The translations under genes and the position numbers were made by a program. Below the pieces are notes generated by a model. The model was given only the letters and a program-made list of their open reading frames with translations. It did not search any database and had not been told where the DNA came from. Positions 7,570 through 7,657 of a stretch of 7,657 nucleotides of DNA are shown one piece after another. The first letter of the stretch is position 1. The number at the start of each line of letters is the position of its first letter. This DNA comes from Propionibacteriaceae bacterium (GTDB lineage: Bacteria > Actinomycetota > Actinomycetes > Propionibacteriales > Propionibacteriaceae): positions 1 through 7,657 of the forward strand of contig JAITSW010000006.1 of assembly GCA_031287505.1 (NCBI GenBank). The letters run 5' to 3'.

Positions 7570-7657
7570 CTATGATCCCAGTAGTGCAAGCGGGACGATG
7601 GCTACGCCGTCTGGTCTTCTGTATGCGGTCTCTCCTGTTGTGAGAATGATTCTGTCT
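7570..7657 (-). CDS. C-terminal end of a convergent gene, possibly a DUF4143-type ATP-binding protein
   Basis: On the minus strand the frame from base 7656 down to a TAG at 7572-7570 gives 28 residues, running DRIILTTGETAYRRPDG then VAIVPLALLGS to the stop. The pattern is a beta strand, a TTG turn, an AYRRPDGV block and a hydrophobic strand ending in PLALLG. It resembles the C-terminus of AAA ATPases with a DUF4143 domain in actinobacteria, which often end in a similar PLALLG-like strand. The comparison is from memory and rests on few residues. The gene would run toward araD and so is not part of the ara transcript. The other two minus-strand frames look less protein-like. Confidence 0.5.
   Translation of the reverse strand, partial: DRIILTTGETAYRRPDGVAIVPLALLGS

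Noticed and set aside
7409..7657. A minus-strand frame open for 82 codons from the right edge into the end of araD.
   Set aside because: It is rich in Arg, Trp and Ser without family-like blocks and overlaps the end of araD. The neighbouring frame ending at 7570 gives a far more protein-like tail.

Overview
The window is a stretch of sugar-uptake and sugar-catabolism genes that reads almost entirely left to right. From the 5' edge it holds the 3' part of a ChvE-type sugar-binding lipoprotein gene, then the ATPase (MmsA/GguA type) and permease (MmsB/GguB type) of the same ABC importer. These are followed by the three enzymes that carry L-arabinose to D-xylulose 5-phosphate: araA (isomerase), a ribulokinase (araB) and araD (4-epimerase). 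Spacing is tight throughout: 48, -4, 38, 72 and 50 bases between successive genes, so one transcript starting left of the window is the simplest reading. No regulator gene and no promoter for the operon are visible.

The organism looks like an actinobacterium of moderately high G+C. The guess rests on protein style (AraA ending in [12 protein letters not shown], AraD ending in RYQNVYGQ), GTG starts and base composition, not on a marker gene. Something like Actinomycetaceae or a relative would fit, but this is not proven.

The sequence shows importer and pathway genes in one array. This suggests the importer brings in L-arabinose, although the ChvE/GguAB family as a whole handles several monosaccharides. 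The expected route is: free sugar captured outside the membrane, moved through MmsB at the cost of ATP hydrolysed by MmsA, isomerised to L-ribulose, phosphorylated, and epimerised into the pentose phosphate or phosphoketolase route.

The most unusual spot is the 72-base araA-araB gap. A 25-base stretch covering the Shine-Dalgarno site and first five codons of araB occurs twice there, 62 bases apart, with only three differences, all G/A. The upstream copy opens a 21-codon reading frame whose TGA overlaps the araB ATG. Between the copies lie a C tract able to pair with either G-rich Shine-Dalgarno site and an 8-bp inverted repeat that competes for the same region. This could be a translational-coupling leader or simply the trace of a small duplication.

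Downstream of araD, about 150 bases carry no convincing gene or strong terminator. A convergent gene then enters from the right edge on the minus strand, with only its last 28 codons present; its tail resembles the C-terminus of DUF4143-type ATP-binding proteins.
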